Assembly (NCBI GenBank): GCA_015499995.1
Contig: JADNRV010000042.1
Location: 186,001-250,000 of the forward strand
DNA length: 64,000 nt
Direction: 5' to 3'
Origin: Flammula alnicola
Lineage: Eukaryota > Basidiomycota > Agaricomycetes > Agaricales > Strophariaceae
The notes under the pieces were generated by a model, which was not told the origin of the DNA, ran no database searches, and saw only the letters and a program-made list of their open reading frames with translations. Shown one piece after another: positions 48,201 through 62,222 of the stretch. The position numbers and the translations under genes are program-made. Numbering within the stretch: the stretch's first letter is position 1; each line of letters opens with the position of its first letter.

Positions 48201-50524
48201 TTGTGAATGGCTACTCCTCTCTTCCGTCCCTCTCCCTCTCTCATCCAAAAATACCATAACACAGCACAACACCTGCTAACCCCCCTTCCTCCTTTCACCT
48301 TTTACAGGCGACGACCCCTTCTGGGAAGCCGTCGACATGTGGTACGGCTCCACGGGCGATCTGGAGTGGTACGACCCCATGCAGGTGACGACGCGCGACG
48401 GCGCGCTGGTGATCACGATGGACTCGACGACGACGACGCAGGCTGGGTTGACGAATGGTGCGTGTCTTTTTTTTTTTTTTGTTGGCCTGGGATTTGCATG
48501 GTGCGGGTTTTTGGTTCTGGAGATTCTTTTGGAGACGTCTGGGTTGGGTAGAGGCGCAGGAGGTTGGGTTCTGAAGAAGTGGTTGGACTGTATTGGGGAG
48601 GGGTATTTAGGCAAGAGTCGTTTGGGTTAGGGTTGGGTTGGGTTGTGAAATGGGATATCCAGGCGATGGAGGGACGTCGAAGATGATGCTGGATGGTTGG
48701 GTTGGGTTGTCGTCGGCGTCTTGCTCGTCTTGCTCGTCTTGCTCGTTCCTGGACGATGTTGGTCATTAGGCCCATCGTTGCATCGCCTTTTACCTTTGTC
48801 TTCTCTTCTTCAGTCGTCTTAACCAGCGAAACTAATGGCTTTCCTTCCTCGCATAGGCTCGACGGCCCCGTTTACGACTGACGAAAACCACGGGCTTACA
48901 TATCGGTCGGGCATGATACAGTCCTGGAACAAGTTCTGCTTCACGACGGGATACATCGAAGTCAGTGTTACCTTCCCTGGGCCAAATCAGCAGACGCAGG
49001 GTTACGTGAGTTTTTCGCCTCCTCTTGCTTACTTTGAGAGCGATCTTCCATGCTGACTGCTCCATTCTCTTCTCTTGCTTCCAGTGGCCTGGTGCATGGA
49101 CAATGGGCAATCTTGCGAGACCTGGATATTCGGCTACGACGGATGGCATGTGGCCTTATACGTATGTGTTATGGTCATGTCAGCTAACGAGCGCTGCTAA
49201 CGTACTTGCTTGTATGTTTAGGTACGACTCTTGCGATGTCGGCACGTTCCCTAACCAGACAGACAAGGACGGCCTAGGCCCTGCTGCAGCACTGCACTCG
49301 AATGCATCGCGCCAGAAGAACAACTTTGAGCTTAGTTGGTTGAGCGGGCAGAGAACATCGTGCGTTACCTATCTATCTCTCTATCCATCCGATCCTTCAT
49401 CGCTCATCTCATCCTCAACCCTACAGCGCATGCTCCTGCCCGGGCTCCGACCACCCCGGCCCAGACGTCTCCCACGGCCGCGGCGCGCCCGAGATCGATG
49501 TCTTCGAAACGGAGAAGGACAAGGACCTCGCGATCGGCCAGGTGGTGTCGCAGAGCGCGCAGTTCGCGCCGTTCACGCATGATTATGTGTACAACAACGA
49601 CTCTGCGTCGGTGCAGGAATTTGGCGCCGCGACAAGGATGAACTCGTTTAGGGGCAGTGCGGCGCAGCAGAGCATTTCGGGGCTGACGACGCTGCCCTCG
49701 GATATGTTCCAGGGGTCGGGGGCGAATTTTAAGACGCTTGGTGGGTTTCGTTTTTGTTTGTTTGTGTGTTGGGGTCTGGGGATGTGGTTGAAGTTCTTCG
49801 CGGGTCATGGAGTGTTGTGCTGATTGTTCTTTCTCTGTAGGCTTCGAGTACTGGTCAGATCCGAAGAACCGAAATGATGGCACTATTACGTGGCAGGTCG
49901 ATGGCGCGAAGACGTATGCGATAGGGGCTAGTGCTGTCTCTGCCGACCCCCTTCCCAATGGTTCTGGTGTTAGTCAGAGGCTGATACCGGAAGAGCCGTT
50001 GGCTATTATCTTGAATTTGGGTATCTCGCGTGCGTGTCTTTTTTTCTCTGCTCGTTTCTTCGTTGTTGTCCTTCCTGTTCATTTCGAGCTCTTGGCTACG
50101 ATCTTCTTTCGACCTCATGCCCGTTCTGTCAATCTGTGCTGTCTGAGATCGACGTGCGTGCTGACGACCTTCTTTCGATCCCTCAGAGAACTGGCAGAAC
50201 ATCGATCTGACAACCATGATCTTCCCTGCCGAGATGAAAATCGACTACGTGCGCGTGTACCAGAGGAAAGGACAAACCAACACAGGTTGCAGTCCGCCTA
50301 ATTACCCGACAGCGGACTACATCAACAATCACTTGGATGCATATACCAGTACGTGCTTTCTGTGCTAAAACTCGCCTGAACGGGGCTCTGATGTGTCGTG
50401 CTTTCAAGATGTGAATACGACGACGTGGCAGTGGGCGAAGCCCAAGAATTCACTCGTAAGTTCCATGTGTGGCTTTGCAGGCAGGGTGTATGCTGACTTT
50501 GCGTTATAGTACGATGGATGCTAG
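45295..50524 (+). CDS. GH16 SKN1/KRE6-like beta-glucan assembly protein
   Basis: The first exon encodes about 475 residues: a long Ser/Pro/Gly-rich cytosolic domain, then a single membrane span (about residues 430-452, [20 protein letters not shown]), giving type II topology. The luminal part contains [89 protein letters not shown], the catalytic signature GAPEIDVFE (Glu codons at 49491 and 49506), LNLGISQNWQNIDL and [14 protein letters not shown]. It ends at TAG 50522-50524 after NSLYDGC. KRE6/SKN1 proteins are needed for beta-1,6-glucan in fungal walls. One intron, 47038-48307, is 1270 bp, far longer than the others. A partial duplicate lies 9.5 kb upstream. The frame looks intact. Confidence 0.92.
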
Positions 50525-51716
50525 TCCGCTCAACTCGACCTGCATCCGCGTAGGCGGATGGCTTGTCCCCTCTGGTTCTTTTTAGATATAAACCCTGTAT
50601 ATATCCGCCCTCTACTGCGCTAAAACGGACCTCAACCGAAAACGACACGAACTCGAATGTTAACCTAGAAATTCCCCAGTCTACATCGGAAAATTGTGCT
50701 ACTATTTATTCTTCAATCGCTGCCTCCATCATCGCCTTCGGTCTCTCCTGCTGCCCGACGTTCATTGATCCTCGTTGGGGTTCCGCCAATCAGGACCGTC
50801 TGACCGTCCTCCTTCACGTCTATTATCGAACGACTGGCCAGTACTCAACCGCCGCATGCTCCATATACTTACAACAACAATTCTACATGTACGATTTCGC
50901 CTTCCACCTGGCCCCTTCCAGCTTAATCGGCCTATCTCGCTCAAAACCGTCGCTTACTTATTTGCTGTCTTTAATCGACCACCTCCTTCATTCCTTCGAT
51001 CATACTGGAATCAAGCAGCCACCGACGTGGTCGCCCGTCAACTCGTTCCAGGCAGAAGAAATGGAGGCGAACCTTCTTTTCTTCGACCTAGTGTCCCTTT
51101 TCATCTTTGCTATCGCTGCAATTCGCACTATACATTGCAACCTTTGCTTTCAGCTACATATTAATACACAGACAGCCGATCCCACACATACCAGTAAACT
51201 TCCACCGTACATCGCCACGCTCGTTTCTTTGAAAACCCACCTTGTCGAGTCTTTTCTTTTCTAATCAAATCGATTTCTGCCTTTTTATTATTTGTTATTC
51301 CATTCTTCGTTTCGCGCTTCTTTTTATCGCTCGACGCTTTTTCATATCCTTTGCATTGACCCTGGACTCTTTTCCTTTGATCGCTGCGAACTAAACCAAC
51401 TCGATTTCCCGCCTCTTTTTTTATGGATCCCGACCCTCCCATACATAACAGTCATCATTTTATCCTGGTACTTGAACATGCATGTCTCGTTGCGCTCTTC
51501 TCTTTGTTCATGTTGTTATTATTACTGCAATCGAATTATGGGGATGGACAGTCTTTCTTTTTTCTCTCTTACCGTGGCGTTGATCCCATCGTCTGAGGCG
51601 ACGTAAAGAGGCGACGTAAATTGGTCGAAATACAAAGAAAGTACATATTCGTAAATCGTGAGGTATGAACGTCCGACTTGAGCAGTTGCAAGATAAATAA
51701 ATGACAGAGCTAGTGG
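50525..51716. other. Convergent 3' region
   Basis: This 1.2 kb lies between convergent genes. A 233-codon plus-strand frame (50563-51264) is open, but its composition and position suggest 3' UTR and chance. T-rich DNA dominates 51240-51600. No terminator signal is defined. Confidence 0.4.
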
Positions 51717-53744
51717 CTATGTCGGACCGTACGCTGTAGGTCTTTGAGGCGTCAGCGGAGGAGAAACCATAGTTGGGTTTGGGTTGAACGCCCCTGGAAC
51801 ATAGTGCATGATCACAGGCGACATCTGGACCGGGCCTTGGGGTTGACCTTGGGGTCCAGATTGCTGTACCATTTGACCTCCATCGCCGCCTGTTTGACTT
51901 TGCGGAGGAGAAGGGTTTATGAAATAAATAGGCGGCCCAGGCGGCATGGGCTGAGGAGGCATAGCCATAGGTTGGTAGGTGGTGTATCCGTCAGGATACT
52001 TCGGCGCCTTGTGGCGTCGATGCGATCTTGGACCGCGGGGCGGAGGCGCCGGCTGAGGTATAGGCATAGCGGTATAGCCGCCATATGGATACGGATATTG
52101 ATATGCAGGATAGGTATAGGGGTACGGGGTTGGTATAAGCGGGCTGTTACTTCGTTGAGGTACTTGCTGCATATCGGTTGTCGTCGAGGTCGTGTGGCGA
52201 CGAGCACGGTGGTGGTGCTTCGGTCTGGATGAGTGATGTCTGTGGTTCGGAGAACGTCCAGAGCGCCTGGAGGTTGGGGAAGCGAGAGGAGAAAGGCTGT
52301 TTCTTAGGCTTGTTCTCGCGGACGTGGATACAGTCCCACTGCTGAGCAGGTCCAAATCTCGGCTGGCTCGCCGGGATCGAGTTACAATGGCGCGATACCA
52401 GGACGCCATGGGCTTCTTGAGTCCTCCTTTTACCTTGTGCTTAGCTCGTTTCGAATCTCCTGGCCGATAGTCAACCGTGACGCGTTCATGGGCAATCCAT
52501 GGAAGATGGTAAAATCCTTTGAAGAATTTTTCTATCGGACCGAGGTCTGACGAAAATGAAGGATCGTAAACGGACGTTACAGCTGATATCGTATAAGGTG
52601 ACGTAGTAGAAGGAGACAGAGTGTCTTTGGGTGAGAGTACCGGTTGCGGAGGAGGAATGGGGCGCATAGGAGACAGAGGATTCGGAGGAGCCGTCGCTGC
52701 TAAAGGTTCGGTTTGTGCTTGTGCACTTGCGCGGGTCGGGAGCTCTGCTTGGTAGGATACTCTCGCAGCAGGTGTGCTAGGGCGGCGCACAGGTGGCGAC
52801 GATATGGGTTGTATAATGGTCGGTGCTTGCGAATCGGAACCATAAACCATTACCGTTGCTCTTTCTTGCAGGCTAGGTTCATGCTCCAGGATATCTGCAA
52901 GCTGGTCATGGTCGGCGGTGGGCCCGTCGTAGAAATCTGCACGCTCTTCTTCCACCATTCGGCCGGAAGGATTGGTAACTGTGATGGACGGAAGTTGTGG
53001 ACCCGCAGGGTTAGAACGTAGTTGAAACTCTGCAGGAGTCGCGTCTGGATGCAGTGAGCCACTCGCAACCGCCATGCTCAACCGATGGGCGAACTGGGGA
53101 TTTGAAGGGCCAATAGAAGGATTCGAAAGATATCGAGGTAGCGTGTTTCCTCTTGTAATGCCAGTGGCGGTGGTCGACGTTCCATCGGTGCCAAATGTGC
53201 CCTTTCGTACTAAGCGACGTTTCTCTCCACCACTTCCACCTTTCAACATCTTCGGCAGTCGCTTTAGACCTTTGAAAAACCCCCCAACGAAGGATCGATT
53301 CCCGCTTGGGCCTTGCTGAATATCTGGTAAAGACATTGGACCAGCAACGGCGGGCCTCCCTCTTCCTAGCCCTTCACTCTGATAATCGAATGGAAACTGG
53401 GCTTCTCCGGAGTTAATGTGCATGAAGTCGTCATCATCTTCACCCTGCACCATCCCGAGTCCATACGGAACAGGAACGCGAGTTTGCTGATATTGCGGCT
53501 CAGGTAGTGGTCGCGGTAAGCGAAGGGGAGTAAGAGCAGCTGAAGATTCGGATTCCTGTGGAGGTGGCGGAGGATTGGCCTGGTTCGACATAACCCATGA
53601 CCTAGTGCTGGCGCTAACACTCGCTTGACTCTGATGCGAGCCTCGTGTCACAGAGCGGTGCATCGCATTTTCGTCCGCTGCGGGATCTGCTCCTCTGTAA
53701 GAGATATCATGGCTGGAATGACGGTAGTCGAAGTAATCGGCCAT
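51717..53744 (-). CDS. Conserved-looking disordered protein, 675 residues
   Basis: A single uninterrupted exon starts MADYFDYRHSSHDISYRGAD. Most of it is disordered, rich in Pro, Ser, Gln and Arg. Two ordered-looking islands stand out: NRSFVGGFFKGLKRLPKMLK (about residues 148-167) and LGPIEKFFKGFYHLPWIAHE continuing to RVTVDYRPGDSKRAKHK (about 400-440), both with an FKG-x-LP pattern, perhaps amphipathic membrane-binding helices (inference). A His/Arg-rich stretch (RHHSSRPKHHHRARRH) and a Tyr/Pro-rich part (PYPYTYPAYQYPYPYGG) follow. I recognise it only as a type of basidiomycete hypothetical protein. It is convergent with the GH16 gene and has no sign of decay. Confidence 0.75.
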   Translation of the reverse strand: MADYFDYRHSSHDISYRGADPAADENAMHRSVTRGSHQSQASVSASTRSWVMSNQANPPPPPQESESSAALTPLRLPRPLPEPQYQQTRVPVPYGLGMVQGEDDDDFMHINSGEAQFPFDYQSEGLGRGRPAVAGPMSLPDIQQGPSGNRSFVGGFFKGLKRLPKMLKGGSGGEKRRLVRKGTFGTDGTSTTATGITRGNTLPRYLSNPSIGPSNPQFAHRLSMAVASGSLHPDATPAEFQLRSNPAGPQLPSITVTNPSGRMVEEERADFYDGPTADHDQLADILEHEPSLQERATVMVYGSDSQAPTIIQPISSPPVRRPSTPAARVSYQAELPTRASAQAQTEPLAATAPPNPLSPMRPIPPPQPVLSPKDTLSPSTTSPYTISAVTSVYDPSFSSDLGPIEKFFKGFYHLPWIAHERVTVDYRPGDSKRAKHKVKGGLKKPMASWYRAIVTRSRRASRDLDLLSSGTVSTSARTSLRNSLSPLASPTSRRSGRSPNHRHHSSRPKHHHRARRHTTSTTTDMQQVPQRSNSPLIPTPYPYTYPAYQYPYPYGGYTAMPIPQPAPPPRGPRSHRRHKAPKYPDGYTTYQPMAMPPQPMPPGPPIYFINPSPPQSQTGGDGGQMVQQSGPQGQPQGPVQMSPVIMHYVPGAFNPNPTMVSPPLTPQRPTAYGPT

Positions 53745-54273
53745 GAATGGATCAATGAAAGTCGGGGTTGATGGCTAAGTCAAAGAAGGAGAGGTAGCGT
53801 CAGAAGAGCCGCCATGATATCGTTCAATAAATGGAAAGTCGCTAACGGACGTGTAAGAGGTGAAACGATGACGCTCAAAGCCTGTGTATCCGCATGTAAG
53901 TAAGGAGGTGAAACTTGCGCCTGCCTTAAAGTCATACACGCAACACGAGGATAGAGGCAAGCTGTCATGAGGCCGTTAACCATAAACAGAACCTACTGAC
54001 TCCGCCTTGAAAATCGTCGGAGAATGTGGAAAAGGAAGCGATAACAAGCAGTGGAAAGGGACCCACAGTCGAAAATGACAGCTAGGGTGAAGGCATGGCG
54101 TTTTTGCAACGGGTATAGGCAGTCTGTCGTCCACCTTGCTTTCTGCACTTGACGCATCCGGCTAGAGCTAAAAAAAGACTGTCGTGTGCACAGCCCCAAA
54201 GAAGACCGAGAATTGACAAGGAACGTTAAGGTACAAATACATGATATAGAGGATTTAGAGAGCATTGTTGTTT

Positions 54274-55535
54274 TCAAACAGAGCGCGCTTCGCATACGCG
54301 TTTGTGCGACTGCCAATCTTGAGTCTGCGCAGAATGATTTTGAATAAGAGGCAAGTCGAACGATAAAGAAAAACGCACCTGGTGAGCTTTGCAGCAATAT
54401 AGGACCTCGCAACACCTTTGACATGTCTGGAAGTTACTCGGACCATCGTAGCCAGCTGGCTCTTCAACAGCACATATCCATACGTTGCATCGGACAACCC
54501 CCTTGGGCCACCTTTCTTTCCTGAGCAATTTGCTCCCCTTTGCCAAAGAACGACAGAGAGAGAAATCGAAGAAGCCGCAATCCGGTTCCGTGCAATCGGT
54601 TCCTCCGCATCCAGTTGGGAAGGTCTCTACAAGGGCTTGTGGAGGCCGGAATGAAGGATGCATGAAAAGGGCACGGGCTTTGACCTTTGTGTCGACCGAC
54701 ATGAAGACGATAAAACGAGGCACGTAGCCAACTTCAGGATCAGACAACAGAGCGCGAACCAGGAGATCTGCCTGCGTAAAGCAAGGCTGAACATGGAGGC
54801 ACCATGAATTATCGATCTCCAAGACTATAAAAGATCGATCAGTGGGATAACATTGAATAGACCATGTAGATTAGAGTAATCACATTTATTGCGTTGTTCT
54901 TCCTCGGACCATTCCCCTGTGCTAAGTTGTGTCCAGTATTCCAATGCGCGGTCAAGTTGATCTGAGGACCAGGTAGTGACAACGACGGGGATATCTCCGC
55001 ACCCATAATCATGCATGTTACGCATGACAACCAACTGAAACATCTAGCTGATCGATTCAGAGCAAATAAAAGAGGAAGACGGAAAGGAGCGCACCAGGCC
55101 AGATAAGACCATCGCCTGCCATGCCTCTCTCGGCTCCAACCCTGCCTGCTTCTTTCGTCCCTCCAACCAAGCCCATGTATCTTTCAGAGCATACCACTGT
55201 ATGCGGAAATCGGCGAGTGCGACAGGTAACAGCCTTGACGTATCAACGGTACGAAAAAAGAGATTTTCGGGGACGAATTTCTTCCCCGTCTTCCATGATA
55301 TGAGACGGCTGTTCATCCTATTATTGGTGCTCATGCTTCGCACGGCATTCGGTCCTTGTGCTACCCTGCGGAACCATTGTTGGATCTCTGAGCCCTCTGG
55401 AGTTGGCCATTTTTGCTGGCCATCGAAGACGATGTTGCGGACTTTCTCGACATATCGCTCGGAGAATTCTTCGAGCTCCATATCACATTCGGAAATAAGA
55501 GCCTTTTTGGTGTAAACGTGGCGGGAACTAGACAT
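54274..55535 (-). CDS. MYND-type zinc-finger protein
   Basis: Four exons: 55535 to about 55103, about 55043-54893, about 54830-54381, and a last one ending at the TGA at 54274. The start reads MSSSRHVYTKKALISECDME. The middle part (NMHDYGCGDIPVVVTTWSSD) is globular. The C-terminus is a MYND finger: C-x-C pair in RCNVWICAVEEP, CQRC, YCCKAHQ and, after an intron from 54380 leftward, DWQSHKRVC. MYND fingers bind proline-rich partners and often occur in transcriptional or signalling proteins. The finger ends the protein, a common layout in mushrooms, where MYND proteins are an expanded family. It is divergent from the peroxidase copy B side and lies just inside the duplication spacer. Confidence 0.8.
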
Positions 55536-56204
55536 AATTTGAGACGAGGGCGAAGTTAGAAAATAGTGGTAGTATGTAAGGCACTGTTTTAAAATATCGT
55601 GCTATTTTAATTCTCTCCTGACAGCTCCTGACACGGTCGTAACGGCAACACGTGCTGCGTGACGCATGTGATAATTAGGGCTCGTCCATTGTCCAACTTT
55701 GGCCCTCAAACACTTATTTTCGACGCTCGCAAGTACGCGGAATAGAAAATCCAAATAAATCCCTGGAAAGTTTTCAGTGTATATACATACATGTGAAACA
55801 TGCATTGGCATGAGGGGTAACCCACGATCCACAATTGTAACAAGCCTGTCGTGCAGTGCCAGGTCGGTGAATTTGCGGTGAATATTTCGAAAAATTGCAT
55901 CTCGTACTTCATACTAGAGTACCACTGCGTTAGATAAGGAATCTGAGAGGCATCAGAGCAAGGAATAACACCAATTAAACATTCCCTGAATGTTAAACCG
56001 AGACAGAATCAGGAACGACTGATGGAAATGACTACAGATACTAGGCACTGGGCCCAGGCAGAAACATAAAATGAATTTACACTCGAAATACACGGAAAAA
56101 CACACGGAGACACGCAAATATCTACACAACTTAGGAGACAAGCAATGAAAATTTGAAATCGGTGACGGTGAAACCGCTCCCCATGGGCGAGCTCGCGGTA
56201 TAAT

Positions 56205-57942
<1,738 letters not shown>

Positions 57943-60849
57943 TGGATATGTACTCGAGTAGGAGACAAGTGCTGTCTTGACTGCAACAGGAAGAAACGAG
58001 TTTCTTTTATACCTTTTCGGTGAGAGATTTGGTGCTGAGCCATCCCCTCTGAATATGTAGGTATGCACAAACCTGATAAGGATCCTTTGCCTAGATCCAG
58101 TTTTCACTCATCAAAATTTGTCGGGATAGTGAAAGCTTGTCCCAGGCGAACGGTCTACTACCACGGCTAATATTAGACCACTAATTTTGGACGGGCTATT
58201 TTTGGTCGTCTATCGTCTAACAACTCGGACCACGATATTGGGATGGCTGCGTTTCATCCAGAATATCGAGACAAGGAGTTTCCTGCAAACGCAGACATCC
58301 ATGTTTCTAAATGCTTTGTCAAATACCTCCAGGCAGTTGATGTCGGGGTCATCTAAGTCTTCCACAGGCGTCGGCTGACTTCCGACGTCTGCACGTAGGT
58401 GAGCACCAAACTAAAGGTACTCCGATTTCCGGAGATGTCAACCGTATATTGAACCTCAAACCGGTAAACCACAAGTCTTGTTCCGGAGGTCAAAATTCCA
58501 TGCGACTCTTAAGCCGTCCGGGTATTCTTTACGATTGAATTACAGAAGTAAATGTATTGGAGCCAGTGGCTTGCGAAATTCAAAACGACACAACGGAGAG
58601 GCAAGTCGACTTCATTTCGTTTCAATGTAAAGGAGGTCGATGTAAAATTTCGAGATAATTGAGTGAGGTTTTTGCCGTCAAATATCGAGCAGCCAACTTC
58701 CGACGCTGTAAGATGGATGGATATCAGGGCCATGTATCTAGCCTTCGATGCTGTTATAGCAGCAGCGCCCTGATAAAGATTTAAACACTTCCTAAGGAGA
58801 AGTAATTTTTTGTGTTTGTAGACGGCATGGGACGACATCCTCACATCTAACAAAGGAACAAATGTATATTTGGTCAATATATAAAGAATGACATGTTGCT
58901 AAAAAAAGTGTGGATACCAAATGAGCTTTCTAAAGTGACAATCGACGCTTGTAAGTAAGCGCAGAATTGAGTAGGAGTATACGGCTTCATAGCATCCCGG
59001 ATGCGGGTTCCTGCGTGAAAACATCGTCCGAGTTCCATCAGATCCAGAGTAATTCAAGTTAACTTATCAGTTGCCAATGACATGGAGGTCACAAGAAACA
59101 AGTCGGGCGCCATACATTTTCGTGTCGAGTACGATCACAGACCCTGGGAAATTCCCAGATACTCGGAGGTTGCAAGAGAACAGTGGGACCGAAATGTTGT
59201 TTTATCGAAGGAAGAGAAGGCATCGAAGGAAGAGAAGGCATGCCCGAAGGGGTTGTCCCGCCTATCGTCAGTGAATGCGCGTTGTCTAATTGAGTTGTCT
59301 CGGAGACGTGGACCCCCTCCTCGACGAGTTATTCATATTTCTTGTATATCTCAGAATGTGTATCAAATTTCGGCACCGTTGCGTAAGCATGTCTAAAAAT
59401 AGTGACAACCCCCCGAAAAAAACGAATGCAGTCAATGATAAGTGAGTGTGCGAAGGATACGAAGATATGGAATGAATTGTAGAGTGGAAAAGGTGTAATC
59501 GCAGGCACACATGTCGATTGCTTGATTGCTTGATTGATTATTACCAGCAGGTGGTCCCATTAACGAACACCTACACTGTTACTGCACAGTGGCCAATTAT
59601 ATGCTACGTATACCACTAACAGCCCCCTGGCCACTGGCCTATAGCTTTTGCAGAAGCACCTGTTAAAACCTGGACCTTATCGGCTATGCGCGCATTGCCA
59701 CGCAAGCACAAAGAGTGCTAGTGAGAACTAATGAAGAACGGAGGGGTAACGTAATAGACGCGCTTTTGAGTCTAAGGGTCTAATCAAAAACTGTTGCGCT
59801 CGCTGTTCGTCCCAGAATAGCTAACGGTTGCTAAATTGTGAAACTTGTCATCATAAGTAGAGTATGGCTCGCGCTCAAAATAGTCCTTGAGGAGTAGTGC
59901 AACCTTAATTTCCGGCGATATGCTGACATTCCCACGATAAGCACATGGGCAGCCGGAGGCAAGAGCTATAGTTATCCAATCCTCTTCATGAGCACGGGAG
60001 TTGGTAGAATTGAAGTATGCGAACTTCAGAATCTTAGTAAACTTTAGTACAGCCGTCTTCATGTCTTAGCCTGGTGACAGTTCCCTTGCTCAAATTCGGA
60101 ATTCCTGGTTCCAAAGGGCATCGGAGCTTCGTATGTCCAAGTTACTTAAAAGGGGTGAACACTACTACTTGTCGGGCGCCATGGGAACAACAGAGAAGCA
60201 ACATTTCGGTCAAAGACATTCCCAAGCCCGAATCATAAATTCACAGGATCGATCCTATTGGACATTGATTCTCGACCAGAGTTATGGTTGCTGCTATACA
60301 CATACAATTGCGCAGTTCAACGGTCCATGAGCATACAGCAGCGAGTGATGGATATAAGCCATATGTCGATAAGAAAGCCTTCTTCTTGTGCCGGGAGCGA
60401 GCTGGAACGTGGGATACCGGTCGATTTTTATTGAGTCGATGAATTGCTAAACGAAGCGCGAAAACAAGGTGCTGAGATTGCAAAAAAAATGGCGTCCGAA
60501 ATTTAATTTCGAGCCAGAGAACACCATACCCTCGTGCATCTCATGCTGAAGAATGAGATGACTCGCGTTCAGCACATAAATATTTTGAAAATAATTTCTG
60601 ACAAGGTGAACAATATAGAGGACATGTTTAACATCATTTCTGTCAAGTAATAACCGCCTTTCGCTATGTACGAGAGCTCGATAGCTACAGTAAGACGGAT
60701 CTATAGCGTCCGGTACAATTGCGCTGCTGCACACCCATGCCACCTGGGTCTGATCGTCCCTTGAGCCTTTGGCGCTGTGCGTACAGAAAACCGCGCCGAT
60801 AATCTATCGCAACGAGCTTTAACCACAGTCTAAGGCATCTGATGGGAGC
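57943..60849. other. Arm B intergenic region
   Basis: Collinear with 28260-32135 in reverse. No well-supported gene. TATAAAAG (minus strand, 58014-58021) marks the peroxidase promoter. The segment 60560-60690 keeps the short reading frame shared with arm A. Confidence 0.5.
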
Positions 60850-60979
60850 TGCTTTGTAAACGCTACTGAGCCTTTCCTGTAGGAAAAATTCTGGGTGAAG
60901 AGGATGTCAATGAACTCACTAAACCTAAAGATATTGCAATACCCGCATGGACCCAGTTTGAGATGACTCGACCCTCTTA

Positions 60980-61161
60980 CAGCTGAAGGCAAAACGATAG
61001 GCCACCTCAGATCAAAACATAGCCTGCACGGACTTTCAAATTATGATAGCCGAGCTTTAGCCGAGCATTTAGGTCATGTGACACATGCTCGGAGGTTGAA
61101 ATTTCACTTCAGCTGTGCCCAACTTTTGATCTGGGGTGGCCTATCGTTTTGCCTTCAGCTG
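60980..61161. mobile_element. 182-bp Tc1/mariner-type MITE
   Basis: Inverted repeats of about 37 bp (CAGCTGAAGGCAAAACGATA and onward to CAGATCAAAA, one mismatch) are flanked by TA on both sides (60978-60979 and 61162-61163). TA target duplications are typical of the Tc1/mariner group. It is present only in arm B. Confidence 0.85.
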
Positions 61162-61404
61162 TAATAGACTGAATACGAGTTCCAGGAGATGATATGGGCG
61201 AGATCAGTCCTTGCTCTGCAATAGCGCTGTGGCCGTCAGCCACCCTTAGATGATCAGATCAAAGCTCGCGTTGATCCGGGTCTATGTAAGCGTAGATTAG
61301 ATTAGATTACGCACGCCGCGTTCCCCTTTCACTTTGCAACGCGGCGCGTTTTCCTTTGTCTCTGGCTCATATATTAGAGTAGCCCCTCGCCCATTCTCTT
61401 TCTT

Positions 61405-61495
61405 CGTGTTCTCATATTTTCTATCTCACATAGCTCGATAGGTCAGAATTTTTCTCCCGTGTTCTCATATTTTCTATCTCACATAGCTCGATAGG
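61405..61495 (+). repeat. 38-bp direct repeat
   Basis: CGTGTTCTCATATTTTCTAT and the next 18 bases occur at 61405-61442 and identically at 61458-61495. They lie in pyrimidine-rich arm-B-specific DNA (61300-61830). The identical copies indicate a recent local duplication. Confidence 0.85.
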
Positions 61496-61832
61496 CTCTG
61501 CCTCAGAGCATTTTTATTCTCTCCCACCCTTACCACTTCCCTATTCTTTCCTTTTTCTTTTTTTGTTTTTTTCTCTTGTCTTTTTCTTTCCGTACACTAG
61601 TCTCGTATTTTTACTACTCGCCTGTGCCGGCTTGAGCTTGGCCTCTCCCACTTCGCGTGGGAAGAAGCCTCGCGAGAGAGCTTTGGCGACGAAAAATATA
61701 TTTTTTCGACCCAAACCCCCCCGGACTCGTGTCTCAGTTCCGAGTTTTCCATTCAGGTGTTTCTTCCTCTCATTTCTCTCATTCTTTCCATATCTATTTT
61801 TAGTTACACTTTCGGAGGCAGACATAGACCGC

Positions 61833-62222
61833 TCAAAGTTGACATCGGGCGGGGTATGTCACGAGTACTCGTTGTGTTAGCCGTAAACAGCATCGAGATA
61901 CTGGGACCGGGGTCAGCTTTGGCAGGAGCTTCGGCGACTCGCACTCTGCTCTGAGTTGCGATGAAGGAGGTAATTAAGGTACTGGAGGGTGTAGAAAGGT
62001 GGCCTTGGGCGGACGATGATAAGCTAACGTATACGGAACCACGAGTGGGGTACGAGTGTACATGTCCTTAACGGTGTCGCCAATCCAGCCCAGAATCCAT
62101 TGATGCCAAGCACGGTCCGTCACCTCGCCATAGCGTCGCAGCGTGGCTGTGATCAAAACGAAATAGATGACGCCTAGGGATAGAATCATTGTAACTTCGA
62201 CAATGCGAGTGGCCAATTCCAA
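61833..62222 (-). pseudogene. Fragment of the RS membrane-protein gene
   Basis: Minus-strand reading MILSLGVIYFVLITATLRRY, DRAWHQWILGWIGDTVKD and PYTLAYHRPPKATFLHPPVP matches the last membrane span and following segment of the gene at 24766-27997. A frame change near 61975 then leads to APAKADPGPSISMLF-like sequence. Neither end of the gene is present, so it is an incomplete duplicate marking the outer breakpoint of arm B. Confidence 0.8.

Noticed and set aside
50563..51264. 233-codon ORF after the GH16 stop
   Set aside because: It lies in the 3' region, shows no domain, and its composition follows the pyrimidine-rich DNA.
61563..61880. Possible secreted peptide with a hydrophobic start (MFFSLVFFFPYTSLVFLLLA)
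   Set aside because: The Phe/Leu richness reflects T-rich DNA; the same segment is absent from arm A and has no supporting context.
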